Assembly (NCBI RefSeq): GCF_034927245.1
Contig: NZ_JAYFQK010000001.1
Coordinates: 1 to 45,133, forward strand
Reading direction: 5' to 3'
DNA length: 45,133 bases
Source of the DNA: Desulfitobacterium_A sp034927245
GTDB taxonomy: Bacteria > Bacillota > Desulfitobacteriia > Desulfitobacteriales > Desulfitobacteriaceae
Part shown: one piece after another, positions 15,121 through 23,429 of the stretch
Layout of the letters: the number at the start of each line of letters is the position of its first letter
How positions within the stretch are numbered: position 1 is the stretch's first letter
Program-made: the position numbers and the translations under genes
The notes under the pieces: generated by a model
Told to the model about the DNA's origin: nothing
The model's input: the letters and a program-made list of their open reading frames with translations, nothing else
Databases searched by the model: none

Positions 15121-16149
15121 CTACTTTTCAAAATTTGGCATGGTAATTTTGTTATCCACAAAATCTTTCTTGGTTGCTTCAAGTTTTTCTTTAACATTAG
15201 CCGGAACCTTACTGTCCAGATTATGGTAAGGTGCAACGGTAATTCCGCCGTTAGCTACGGTTAACATATACTTTTTATCCGTTCTGTTCATAAAGTTATC
15301 ATTTAAAATATCATCAACGATTTGTTTGATAACGGGTGTCCAGTTATAGACAATTCCAGATAAAACATAGTTAGGGGCTAAGACGTTTTGATCGGCAACG
15401 TTTCCAAGGACATATTTTTGCTTTTCATTAGCGGCTTCAACAGCACCAAGTCCAATTCCATCTCCGGAGTGCCAGATTACATCGGCGCCGGCATCATACA
15501 TGGACATTGCACCCTCTTTAGCCTTAGCTGCATCACGCCAGTCACCGGTATAGAGTTCTTGAATTTTAATATTGGGATTAACTTGTTTTGCGGCATATTT
15601 AAAAGCTTCATGACCGCGATAGATTTCAACTGAGTCAGCACCGCCGACAACTCCAATACTATTGGTTTTTGTCATCATGGCTGCAAGGGTTCCCATCAGA
15701 TAACCGCCGTCTTCTAATTGAATATCATAGAGACAAGTGTTTTGAGCGGTTTTATAGCCGGTTCCTAAAGCAAATTTGGTATTTGGAAATTCCCCGGCAA
15801 CTTTAATGAGGGGCTCTTGAAATTGAAATCCGTGCCCGATAATCAGATCATAGCCTTGGGTTGCGAAATCGCGTAATGCGGGCTCAATGTTGGAAACTTC
15901 GTAAACGTTTTCGGAATATGTAACTTCAATTTTACCGGCATATTCTTTTTCCAATGCTTTCATGCCTTCATACATGGCTTGGTTCCAGGAAACATCATCT
16001 ACTTTACCCGGGAGAATTAGTGCAACCTTCAGGGGTTTAACATCAGAATCCGTTTTTTTCTCAGAAGAGGCACTTGAATTACCGCATCCGGTTGCTAACA
16101 GGCTTACGACTAACATGACTACGATCAATAAACTGAGTTTCTTTTTCAT
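15121..16149 (-). CDS. BMP-family purine/nucleoside-binding lipoprotein
   Basis: The 342-residue protein has a lipoprotein signal: basic MKKKL, a hydrophobic core and LLATGC with Cys22 as the lipidation site. A Ser/Lys-rich linker follows. The mature part has the Bmp/Med-family features (VALILPGKVDDVSWNQAMYEGMKAL at its start, IGHGFQFQEPL, GVVGGADS). It is the extracytoplasmic receptor for the double-ATPase/two-permease importer encoded next. Homologues bind nucleosides; a purine nucleoside or nucleobase is inferred from the adenine deaminase and XDH genes around it. It lies 28 bases after the Mo-subunit gene and is followed by a GC-rich stem-loop. Confidence 0.93.
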   Translation of the reverse strand: MKKKLSLLIVVMLVVSLLATGCGNSSASSEKKTDSDVKPLKVALILPGKVDDVSWNQAMYEGMKALEKEYAGKIEVTYSENVYEVSNIEPALRDFATQGYDLIIGHGFQFQEPLIKVAGEFPNTKFALGTGYKTAQNTCLYDIQLEDGGYLMGTLAAMMTKTNSIGVVGGADSVEIYRGHEAFKYAAKQVNPNIKIQELYTGDWRDAAKAKEGAMSMYDAGADVIWHSGDGIGLGAVEAANEKQKYVLGNVADQNVLAPNYVLSGIVYNWTPVIKQIVDDILNDNFMNRTDKKYMLTVANGGITVAPYHNLDSKVPANVKEKLEATKKDFVDNKITMPNFEK

Positions 16150-16177
16150 AAAGTTTTTCCTCCTTTTTATTCGGGCA

Positions 16178-18286
16178 TCAATTCAGCACCAGTTTCTCAC
16201 GTGAGATGGGAAGCTCTGTAATGGGCCGGCCGACAACTGAGCTTACGGCAGCTGCAATTGCCGGAGCAATAACCACTGTTCCGACTTCTCCTGCCCCTTT
16301 TAAGCCCATCGGACCTGATTCCTCATATTCAGTAACATGAACAGCAGTAATTGCTGGGGAATCCAAACAGGTTGGAATTAGATAGGATGCTAAGGATAAA
16401 TTTTTCGGGATACCTTCGATGAATTCCAGTTTTTCCGATAGGGCATAGCCAATACCCATTATGATTCCACCTTGAATTTGTCCTTCCAAAGCCATTGGGT
16501 TGATTACTCTTCCGGCTTCAGTCACAGCATACACATCAAGAAGTTCAATCTCTCCCGTTTTTAAAACGCGGACCTTAGCTGCTTGCACAATAAAAGTGTA
16601 CATGCTGTGCGGTAAACCAATTCCTAAATCCGACTTTTTCACTTCGGGGAAAACGGATTCGCCGATCCCGATGGGATAAGAAATACCTGCTTTACGTTGG
16701 CGTTTTAAATCCTCTACAGCCTTGAGAAGTGCGTTGCCGCAAATATAGGAGGTTCGGGAGGCTGCTGTCGAGCCGCTTTCATGGGTTAAGGCAGTATCCC
16801 CCATAATGACTTTAATTCGATCAGGAGAAACCTGCAGAGTTTCGGCAGCCAACTGAACAAAAAGAGTGTTGCTCCCTTGGCCGATCTCCACGGTGCCGAT
16901 TTTCACCACATATGTCCCATCGGTTAAGCTTTCAACTTCGACTTTAGCGTGATCCGGGAGACCTTTGCCCATGCCGCAGCTGAGGTAACCGGCAGCCATC
17001 CCGTAACCAATTAAAGGATCGGTGTTAATCGCCTGTTCCCGCCAAAGCGGCGATTTTCCAAGGAGTGCCAACGCTTCCTTAAGTCCTGCCGAGTACTCGA
17101 TAGTATGACCAAGACACCCTTCTGCTCCTTTATATAAGGCATTGCGATATCTCAGCTGAATCGGATCAATCTCAAGAATTTTAGCTGCCCGATTGAGCAG
17201 GGTTTCCATGGCAAAAGAAGTTTGCGGAGCACCAAAACCGCGCATGGCACTTGCGGCAGGTTTATTGGTGTAAGAGAGATAACCATCCAGCGATACATTC
17301 GGGATCTCATAAGGTCCTGACGCATGTTCGATTCCCAGTCCAAGAACGGCCGGACCAAGTGCGGCATAGGCTCCGGTATCAAAGTAAATCGTTGCTTGAT
17401 AAGCAGTTATTCGTCCCGATTGCTCGAAGCCAACTTTGATATGTATTTTGGCGGCATGCCGCTTATAGGAAGTGCCTAGGGACTCCTCCCTCGAAAATAC
17501 CAGCTTGGCCGGTAAGCTTGTTTTCTGAGTAACCAGGGCTAAAAAGAGCTGTACGGTAATACCGTCTTTTCCCCCGAAGCCGCCGCCGATGATTGCGGAA
17601 TGAACTCGAACCTTATCCAACGGTATTCCTAAACAGCGCGATATTTCCTCACGGTCATAAAAAGGATTTTGGGTACCGGCAATGAGTGTCAATACGCCCT
17701 GCTCGTCAAGATATGAGACGCCAGACTCGCGTTCAAGATAGAGGTGATCAACCACCGGAACTTGAAAGTCATCCTCTAGCACGAGAAAGCTTTCACGAAA
17801 CGCTTGTTCCGGTTCCCCTTTTGTAAACGGAATATGGGCTAAGAGGTTGCCTCCCTTATGAAGCTTGGGGCTGCCCTCTTTTAGTGCTTCAACAGGATCG
17901 TCTACTACTGCTAAGGGTTCGTAAGACACTTTAACAAGCTGTGCATAGTAATTGGCCTTTTCGAGCGTATCGGCGGCAATCAGGGCCAGAGGTTCGCCAT
18001 AAAAACGAACTTTATCTTTGGCAAAAACCGGCTGATCTTTGATGATGCTACCGTAACTGTTTTCATAAACATCGTCAGCTGTGAAGCAGTATACTCCCTC
18101 GACACCTTGGCAAAGATGGATGTCGATAGACAATATATTGGCATGGGCTTCTGTCGCGCGAACCAGCTTAAGGTATAACATGTTCGGGAAGGAATAATCG
18201 CTGGGATAGCAAGCTTTTCCTGTGACTTTGGCAATACCGTCGATGCGCGGGAGTGAGCTTCCTATTATTTTTGACATTTTCAACAC
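16178..18286 (-). CDS. xdhA: Xanthine dehydrogenase molybdopterin-binding subunit
   Basis: The 702-residue protein has an N-terminal aldehyde oxidase/XDH 'hammerhead' domain (about 15-125) and the two Mo-cofactor domains. GGGFGGKDG is at 234-242, AMRGFGAPQ at 347-355, and GLKGAGEVGTV at 661-671 with the catalytic Glu at about 667. The RGFGAPQ form is that of purine hydroxylases, not CO dehydrogenase. It oxidises hypoxanthine and xanthine at the Mo site. It is slightly shorter than many homologues (about 750) but no key motif is missing. The frame opens with GTG at 18286 immediately after the adenine deaminase TGA; an ATG three codons later (18277) is an alternative. Unusually, the FAD and [2Fe-2S] partners are five genes downstream. 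Confidence 0.92.
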   Translation of the reverse strand: MLKMSKIIGSSLPRIDGIAKVTGKACYPSDYSFPNMLYLKLVRATEAHANILSIDIHLCQGVEGVYCFTADDVYENSYGSIIKDQPVFAKDKVRFYGEPLALIAADTLEKANYYAQLVKVSYEPLAVVDDPVEALKEGSPKLHKGGNLLAHIPFTKGEPEQAFRESFLVLEDDFQVPVVDHLYLERESGVSYLDEQGVLTLIAGTQNPFYDREEISRCLGIPLDKVRVHSAIIGGGFGGKDGITVQLFLALVTQKTSLPAKLVFSREESLGTSYKRHAAKIHIKVGFEQSGRITAYQATIYFDTGAYAALGPAVLGLGIEHASGPYEIPNVSLDGYLSYTNKPAASAMRGFGAPQTSFAMETLLNRAAKILEIDPIQLRYRNALYKGAEGCLGHTIEYSAGLKEALALLGKSPLWREQAINTDPLIGYGMAAGYLSCGMGKGLPDHAKVEVESLTDGTYVVKIGTVEIGQGSNTLFVQLAAETLQVSPDRIKVIMGDTALTHESGSTAASRTSYICGNALLKAVEDLKRQRKAGISYPIGIGESVFPEVKKSDLGIGLPHSMYTFIVQAAKVRVLKTGEIELLDVYAVTEAGRVINPMALEGQIQGGIIMGIGYALSEKLEFIEGIPKNLSLASYLIPTCLDSPAITAVHVTEYEESGPMGLKGAGEVGTVVIAPAIAAAVSSVVGRPITELPISREKLVLN

Positions 18287-20065
18287 TCACGATCCGGTTT
18301 CAATAACCGTTTTAATTTGACAATGCTTGAGCACATCGATTAGTCCATGATCGGTAAGACCGAGCTCCGGAACGGTCGGCAAGGAAATAAATGAAAGGGT
18401 CATAAACGGAGCAGGCAGTTCACAGCCCATGCTTTTAGCAACCTGATTGAGTGAGGTGAGCTGCTCCATAACTTTTTCTGCCGGCAGCGGACTCATAAGT
18501 CCACCGATGGGCAGCGGAAGTACCCCCAAGATCTTTCCGTCTTGCACGGCAGCAAAGCCGCCTTGATGTCTGGCTATTTCTTGAGCGGCCAAATACATAT
18601 CCTGATCATTCGTCCCCACAATAACTATGTTATGGTGATCATGCGAGACGGACGAGGCCAGGGCTCCTGACTTGAGCTTAAAGCCGCGGACATAGCCGAC
18701 TCCGACTTGTCCGTTTTTCCCATACCGTTCAACTACCGCCAGCTTAAGAATATCGTGTTCTGTATCGACCTGAACTTGTTCAGAATCAATGTTTAACCAT
18801 TCTTCGGTTTTATTGTTAATGATTTGATCGGGATAGAGATTGATGACGTTTACTTTGGCACTTTTTCCTCGGGCTTTTACAGCAAAATCAGCGGGTTTAA
18901 AGTTGAAAGATAAGTGAACGGTCTCCATCAAAAATTCTGGAAACTTCTCAGGCTTTACTTCGGTCGTGAGTTTTCCCTCTTGGGCAACAAGCTGACCCTC
19001 TTTAAACACATAAACCGGTTTTATCGTTTTTAAGTTATCTAAGAGAACGAAGTCGGCATAACGCCCGGGAGTAATGGCGCCGAAGAGATGATCGAGGCGA
19101 AAGTGCTTAGAGGTATTGATTGTGGCCATTTTGATTGCTTTAATCGGATCAAGTCCTAGGTCAATACTCTTCTGAATGTTATAGCTGATGTGTCCTTCTA
19201 CGGCGATATCTGTAACATGTTTATCATCCGTACAGAAAAGCAAGTTTTCAGTCGGTAAGTGATGCTCAACGGCACCTCTTACCAGCGCTTCAACATTGCG
19301 TTCGGTACTGCCTTCCCGAATCAAGGCCTTGATACCTAAGCGCAGCCGCTCCACAAGTTCTTCATATGTTACGGATTCGTGGTCATCGGAAAGACCTGCC
19401 GCTGCATAGACATTCAACTGATCCCAATTGAGTCCGATCGCGTGGCCATTGGCAACCTTTCCCTGCTCACGAGCACTTATAACTTTTGCTAAATACTCTT
19501 CACGAACACCTAAGATTTTGGAGGGATCAAGTTCGCCCAGGCTTGCTGCTTGGTTCGATTTTAAAAGTTCTTTGACTTCTTCAACTCCTAGAACCCCCCC
19601 TGTTGTTTCCAAACCGGGAGCTGTTGGCACGCGTGATGGAATTTCCAGATAGATCCGATACGGCAGTTCATCACTATGACTTATTAGTGCTTCTAAACCT
19701 TTAATCCCCGCGACGTTAGCGATTTCCATAGCATCCACAAATAGAACAGTCGTCCCCCAAGGAACAATAACACTTGCTAAGGCTTGCGGTGTAAGCAAAG
19801 TGGGTTCGATATGAATGTGTGCATCCATAAAACCGGGGACGGCATAACGACCTTCAGCATCAAAGACGTGGTCTGCCTTGACTTCCCAGGAAGGATTAAT
19901 AGCCGCAATTCGGCCATTTTTAATGACCATATTTCCGGAGTAAATCGTCTCTGTGAAGACATCGATAATTTTTAAATTCGTTATGTACAGATCGGCCGGT
20001 TCCTCTCCAAGAGCCACTCGCAGTTCTTGAGCTAATGTAGCAACCGTTTCCTTCATTGCTGTCAT
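18287..20065 (-). CDS. ade: Adenine deaminase
   Basis: The product is about 592 residues, the usual length of AdeC-type adenine deaminase in the amidohydrolase superfamily. It converts adenine to hypoxanthine plus ammonia. Metal-binding motifs are present: GFMDAHIHIEPT near 76-87, NGHAIG and DDHES in the middle, and FCTDDKH near 277. The C-terminal Ade domain (VSHDHHNIVIVG, GGLMSPLPAEKVM) is also intact. The frame is open from a TTG at 20068, but the ATG at 20065 is favoured: it overlaps the GntR stop (TGATG) and has GAGGAG about nine bases upstream. With XDH in the same operon it forms an adenine to hypoxanthine to xanthine route. Confidence 0.95.
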   Translation of the reverse strand: MTAMKETVATLAQELRVALGEEPADLYITNLKIIDVFTETIYSGNMVIKNGRIAAINPSWEVKADHVFDAEGRYAVPGFMDAHIHIEPTLLTPQALASVIVPWGTTVLFVDAMEIANVAGIKGLEALISHSDELPYRIYLEIPSRVPTAPGLETTGGVLGVEEVKELLKSNQAASLGELDPSKILGVREEYLAKVISAREQGKVANGHAIGLNWDQLNVYAAAGLSDDHESVTYEELVERLRLGIKALIREGSTERNVEALVRGAVEHHLPTENLLFCTDDKHVTDIAVEGHISYNIQKSIDLGLDPIKAIKMATINTSKHFRLDHLFGAITPGRYADFVLLDNLKTIKPVYVFKEGQLVAQEGKLTTEVKPEKFPEFLMETVHLSFNFKPADFAVKARGKSAKVNVINLYPDQIINNKTEEWLNIDSEQVQVDTEHDILKLAVVERYGKNGQVGVGYVRGFKLKSGALASSVSHDHHNIVIVGTNDQDMYLAAQEIARHQGGFAAVQDGKILGVLPLPIGGLMSPLPAEKVMEQLTSLNQVAKSMGCELPAPFMTLSFISLPTVPELGLTDHGLIDVLKHCQIKTVIETGS

Positions 20066-20808
20066 CAAACCTTTCTCCTCAAAACGGTAAATTCTAAAAT
20101 TCCCGGTGCGTAATATTCCTTTGATAATAGAATGGGTTGCTGCCTAAGATCGTAACCAACTTCATCAAGATGCAAGATCGGACTACCCTCGGGAATTTGA
20201 AAAATTGCTGCTAAATTTTTATCAGCTAGGCATGGTTCTATCTTCGTAAGATCCATTTCCACTGAGCGCTGGCAAAATTGCTCTAAGAACTGAAAAACCG
20301 GAGGCTCTAAGTCTTTATCCTGATAGGTTGGATCAATGACCAATTCCTTTGGAATGTGGTCAAAGCATAGAATCGCGGGTCTTTGATCAGCAAGCATAAG
20401 GCGTTCAATAACGATGAGTTCATCTCCCTCATTGATCATCAGGCGCTTCGCAGCATGCTGATCTGCCCTCATCCTGCCGGGCTTAACATAAGCAATTGAA
20501 GGCATATATCCTGCATCGGCAAGTTCTTCAAAAAATTCTTTTTCCAGATCGAGACGTGAAACGATCTGGAGGACATGCTTATTGACGATTGTTCCTATTC
20601 CTCGGCGGCGTGTAATAAAACCTTCACTCTCTAAAGCAGCGAGCACATCACGAACAACAGTCCTGCTAATCCCCAGTTTTTGAGCAAGAACTTCTTCGGA
20701 GGGCAGTCTGCCCTTTGCATCGAAGGCTCCATCACGTAACATCGCAATCATAACTTTGCGAGCCTTAGAGGACAGTTCCTCGTTGTCTATTTTCGGAATA
20801 TCTGACAT
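20065..20808 (-). CDS. GntR-family regulator with UTRA domain (HutC subfamily)
   Basis: The 247-residue protein has an N-terminal winged helix (about 14-75) with the GntR motif LPSEEVLAQKLGISRTVVRDVL and wing GFITRRRGIGTIV. A UTRA ligand-binding domain follows (about 95-240; ELIVIERLMLADQRPAILCFDHIP, YAPGILEFTV). HutC-type GntR proteins are usually repressors released by a pathway metabolite. As first gene of the purine operon it probably autoregulates the whole unit; a 15-bp inverted repeat (20843-20857) between the riboswitch terminator and this gene is a candidate operator. AAGGAG lies upstream of the ATG. The ligand is unknown; a purine or purine nucleotide is a guess from context. Confidence 0.92.
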   Translation of the reverse strand: MSDIPKIDNEELSSKARKVMIAMLRDGAFDAKGRLPSEEVLAQKLGISRTVVRDVLAALESEGFITRRRGIGTIVNKHVLQIVSRLDLEKEFFEELADAGYMPSIAYVKPGRMRADQHAAKRLMINEGDELIVIERLMLADQRPAILCFDHIPKELVIDPTYQDKDLEPPVFQFLEQFCQRSVEMDLTKIEPCLADKNLAAIFQIPEGSPILHLDEVGYDLRQQPILLSKEYYAPGILEFTVLRRKV

Positions 20809-20828
20809 GTTACACTCCTTAACTTTAA

Positions 20829-20857
20829 ATAAGTGATAAGTAATAAGTAATACTTAT
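20829..20857 (-). promoter_or_regulatory. Candidate GntR operator: tandem and inverted ATAAGTA repeats
   Basis: Read on the plus strand, three tandem 7-bp units ATAAGTG, ATAAGTA, ATAAGTA (20829-20849) are followed after one base by TACTTAT (20851-20857). The last two form a perfect inverted repeat with a 1-bp centre. The site is downstream of the riboswitch terminator and just upstream of the GntR ribosome site, so a bound repressor would act as a roadblock. Confidence 0.5.
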
Positions 20858-20865
20858 TTTTAAGC

Positions 20866-20929
20866 TAAAAATAAACCCAAGCGTCAATTTTCAATAAAAA
20901 TAATGAGTGAAAATTGACCGCCTGGGTTT
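20866..20929 (-). terminator. Attenuator terminator of the purine riboswitch
   Basis: A roughly 20-bp stem (20909-20929 with 20873-20892, one bulged G and one G-U pair) is followed on the minus strand by ATTTTT. It is the expression platform of the upstream aptamer. An alternative hairpin (20917-20941: ACCG/CGGT and GGGT/ACCC pairings) uses the same left arm and is a candidate antiterminator. Confidence 0.88.
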
Positions 20930-20950
20930 TACCCTGTCGGTGTATACTTT

Positions 20951-21021
20951 CGCCCATAGTCAGACGATTTACGGTCGTCTGGTAGAAACTCGCGGACCCT
21001 ATCTCCGCTATTATATGAACG
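20951..21021 (-). ncRNA. Purine riboswitch aptamer, guanine class
   Basis: The 71-base minus-strand element has the whole purine-aptamer core. P1 is CGTTCATA with TATGGGCG. J1/2 is ATAA-type, P2 is GCGGA/TCCGC, and J2/3 contains GTTTCTACC. P3 is CAGACGA/TCGTCTG with loop CCGTAAA, and J3/1 is ACTATG. The C in ACTATG (position 74 in the xpt numbering) marks the guanine/hypoxanthine/xanthine class; adenine aptamers have U there. The kissing-loop GG (in loop 2) and CC (in loop 3) are both present. It sits in the leader of the ten-gene purine operon, about 140 bases before the GntR gene, with a terminator between. Confidence 0.95.
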
Positions 21022-21045
21022 GATATGCAACTAATTTCGACATTT

Positions 21046-21074
21046 ATTTTATCAAAGTTGTCTTATATGGTCAA
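21046..21074 (-). promoter_or_regulatory. Promoter of the purine operon
   Basis: On the minus strand TTGACC (21069-21074) and TAAAAT (21046-21051) are separated by exactly 17 bp, placing the start of transcription about 15-20 bases before the riboswitch P1 stem. This is the best housekeeping-type promoter in the window. Confidence 0.72.
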
Positions 21075-21083
21075 TAGAAAGAT

Positions 21084-21117
21084 AAAGCACCGGCAACTAT
21101 ATCTGCCGGTGCTTTTT
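21084..21117 (-). terminator. Terminator after metY
   Basis: AAAGCACCGGCA (21084-21095) pairs perfectly with TGCCGGTGCTTT (21104-21115). It lies 24 bases past the metY stop and directly upstream of the purine-operon promoter, so it insulates the two units. The T run is best on the plus strand but TTTATCTTTC follows on the minus strand. Confidence 0.8.
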
Positions 21118-21140
21118 GGGGTTCGGTTTTTGAAGTGTAT

Positions 21141-22406
21141 TTAAATGCTATCAAGTGCTTGCTGAAGATCTTGAAGAATATCATCAATATTTTCCAAACC
21201 TACGGAAAGGCGAATTAATCCCGGGCTTATTCCGGCTTCGACAAGCTGACTTTCAGTCATTTGGCGATGGGTTGAACTTGCCGGATGGAGAACTAGCGTA
21301 CGAACATCCGCAACATGTACGACGTTGAAGGCAAGGTTCAAACTGTCAATAAAGTGAACGGCTGTTTCCCGTGTTCCTTTAAGGACAAATGAAATAACAC
21401 CGCTTGTACCTAAGGGCAGATATTTTTGGCTAAGCTGATGATAGGGATTTCCTTCTAATCCGGGGTAATTTACGATCTCCACTTTATCTGATTGATTTAA
21501 AAACTCAGCGACGCACTGAGCATTTTGACAATGCTTTTCCATCCTAACGGCAAGCGATTCAAGGCCTAAATTTAAAAGAAAAGCAGCATTTGCAGAGGGA
21601 TACATGCCTAAGTCACGCATCAGCTGTACTCTGGCTTTCGCAATATATGCAGCCTTATCAAAATTCTCGGTATAGACTACGCCATGATAAGATTCATCCG
21701 GCTCTGTAAATTCAGGGAACTTCCCATTTGCCCAATTAAAATTCCCGCTGTCAACGACAACACCGCCGACCTGAATGGCGTGACCATCCATATATTTCGT
21801 TGTTGAATGAATGACAATATCTGCTCCATGCTCGATGGGCCGACAGAGAATAGGTGTGGCAAAAGTATTGTCAATGATCAGGGGAACCTGATTATTATGG
21901 GCAATGCGGGCGAATTTTTCGATATCCAGGACGGAAAGAGCAGGATTGGCAAGTGTTTCGCCAAAGATTGCCTTCGTATTAGGTCTGAACTCCTTTTGAA
22001 TCTCTTCTTCTGAGGCATCCTGATCTATAAAGGTGCATTCTATGCCAAAACGTTTCAGGGTTACGGCAAAGAGATTAAACGTACCTCCATATATTTTAGA
22101 GGCACTGATCATATGGTCCCCGGCTTTCATAATGTTGAGAATACTGATAAACGAAGCAGCTTGACCGGAAGTAGTACAAAGAGCACCTATCCCACCCTCG
22201 AGCGCTGCAATTTTAGCTTCTACAGCTCCCACTGTGGGGTTCGATATGCGCGAATACATATGGCCATCAACTGACAGGTCAAAAAGATTACCGATAACCT
22301 CGGATGAATCATAAGTATATGTCGTACTTTGATAAATAGGCAAAGCTAAAGTATCTCCATTTTTCGGGTGATAGCCTTCGTGTAAACATTTAGTTTCAAT
22401 TTTCAC
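21141..22406 (-). CDS. metY: O-acetylhomoserine sulfhydrylase (PLP-dependent)
   Basis: The 421-residue protein belongs to the Cys/Met metabolism PLP family and has the length and insertions of MetY. PLP-binding Lys is in HSTTKYMDGH (about residue 207), with YSRISNPT near the start of the fold, TTSGQAA for phosphate binding and DNTFATP for the ring Asp. It makes homocysteine (or methionine) from O-acetylhomoserine and sulfide (or methanethiol). The start is GTG at 22406 with AAAGGAG ten bases upstream. It follows a pyridoxamine kinase gene by 16 bases, so its cofactor supply is co-transcribed. I see no S-box or T-box leader. Confidence 0.92.
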   Translation of the reverse strand: MKIETKCLHEGYHPKNGDTLALPIYQSTTYTYDSSEVIGNLFDLSVDGHMYSRISNPTVGAVEAKIAALEGGIGALCTTSGQAASFISILNIMKAGDHMISASKIYGGTFNLFAVTLKRFGIECTFIDQDASEEEIQKEFRPNTKAIFGETLANPALSVLDIEKFARIAHNNQVPLIIDNTFATPILCRPIEHGADIVIHSTTKYMDGHAIQVGGVVVDSGNFNWANGKFPEFTEPDESYHGVVYTENFDKAAYIAKARVQLMRDLGMYPSANAAFLLNLGLESLAVRMEKHCQNAQCVAEFLNQSDKVEIVNYPGLEGNPYHQLSQKYLPLGTSGVISFVLKGTRETAVHFIDSLNLAFNVVHVADVRTLVLHPASSTHRQMTESQLVEAGISPGLIRLSVGLENIDDILQDLQQALDSI

Positions 22407-22422
22407 GTTTTCCCAACTCCTT

Positions 22423-23280
22423 TTATGTGTAAGATAACCCTAATCTCTCTATTAAATAGGGCAAGGCTTTTTCAAAGCAGACTCCATAGCGTCTTTCTTG
22501 TTCCGCTTCTACAGTCAATGAAATACAGCGATGGGTATAATCCACAGCGATTTGAATCGCTTCTTCCAGAGGAAAATCATTGAGCAGGGCGGATAATAAA
22601 GTACTGCCAAAAATATCCCCGGTGCCATGGAAATTGCCGTCGACTTTTTCATTAAAAGCATACATTACTTTGTCTAAGTCACAATCATAAGCTGCGGCAC
22701 CTAATTTATCATTTTCAAAGGAAACCCCGGTAAGCACTACCTTTCTCGGTCCTAAAGCAGCTAACTTTCTAAGCACTTTTTCAATATCGTCCTGAGTATA
22801 ATTATCGCCTTTATACTCTTCATCCAGGATGAAGGCGGCCTCCGTTAAATTGGGAACAATAATATCTGCCTCAGCACAGAGTTTGGCCATGCCTTTAGCC
22901 ATTTCCGGAGAATAAACGGTATATAAAACACCGTTATCAGCCATGACGGGGTCAACCATGATAAGTGTATTCCGAGTTTTAAACCGATCAAAAAGGCCGG
23001 CGATTAAATCAATCTGTTCAAAGGAGCCTAAAAAGCCACTGTACAAGGCATCAAATTTTAAATTTAGGGATTGCCAATGTTCAGAGATAGGATCGATGTC
23101 TTCGGTTAAATCGCGATAGGTAAAACCTTCAAAACCTCCGGTATGCGTGGACAGAACAGCGGTCGGCAACACACTTGTATCGAAGCCTGCCACCGAAATA
23201 ATCGGCAAGGCAACAGTCAATGAACATCTTCCTACACATGAAATATCATGAATAGCGAGTACTCTCTTTTGTTTGTTCAT
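22423..23280 (-). CDS. Pyridoxamine/pyridoxal kinase (PdxY/PdxK-like, ribokinase fold)
   Basis: The 285-residue protein begins MNKQKRVLAIHDISCVGRCS, typical of the Firmicutes pyridoxamine kinase branch. It has the TGGFEGFTYRDL substrate lid and ends its active site with FHGTGDIFGS (catalytic Asp near 229). It phosphorylates pyridoxal, pyridoxamine or pyridoxine with ATP, feeding PLP to the MetY enzyme encoded 16 bases downstream. The open frame runs 26 codons further upstream to 23358 as a hydrophobic tail with no ribosome site; the ATG at 23280 fits homology. GGAG lies about 14 bases before it, a rather long spacing. Confidence 0.9.
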   Translation of the reverse strand: MNKQKRVLAIHDISCVGRCSLTVALPIISVAGFDTSVLPTAVLSTHTGGFEGFTYRDLTEDIDPISEHWQSLNLKFDALYSGFLGSFEQIDLIAGLFDRFKTRNTLIMVDPVMADNGVLYTVYSPEMAKGMAKLCAEADIIVPNLTEAAFILDEEYKGDNYTQDDIEKVLRKLAALGPRKVVLTGVSFENDKLGAAAYDCDLDKVMYAFNEKVDGNFHGTGDIFGSTLLSALLNDFPLEEAIQIAVDYTHRCISLTVEAEQERRYGVCFEKALPYLIERLGLSYT

Positions 23281-23344
23281 AGTTTTAAGTATATCTCCTT
23301 CTCTAATTTGACTATTCAAGATTAAAATCACTATAATATTGAAG

Positions 23345-23374
23345 AGTATACAACGCATTTACCACTTTTTGCAA
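23345..23374 (-). promoter_or_regulatory. Candidate promoter of the kinase-metY unit
   Basis: On the minus strand TTGCAA (23369-23374) and TATACT (23345-23350) are 18 bp apart, about 65 bases before the kinase start codon. Confidence 0.45.
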
Positions 23375-23429
23375 GAGTTATTAAAAAGTAATGTTATCTA
23401 TAAATGATTTCATAAGAGGGGGGTTGGAT

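Noticed and set aside
23281..23358. Hydrophobic N-terminal extension of the pyridoxamine kinase
   Set aside because: It would cover the promoter and ribosome-site region and has no ribosome site of its own; the enzyme is cytoplasmic.
23281..23400. Possible S-box or T-box leader for the kinase-metY unit
   Set aside because: The leader is about 60 bases and shows neither the S-box core nor the T-box sequence nor a terminator.
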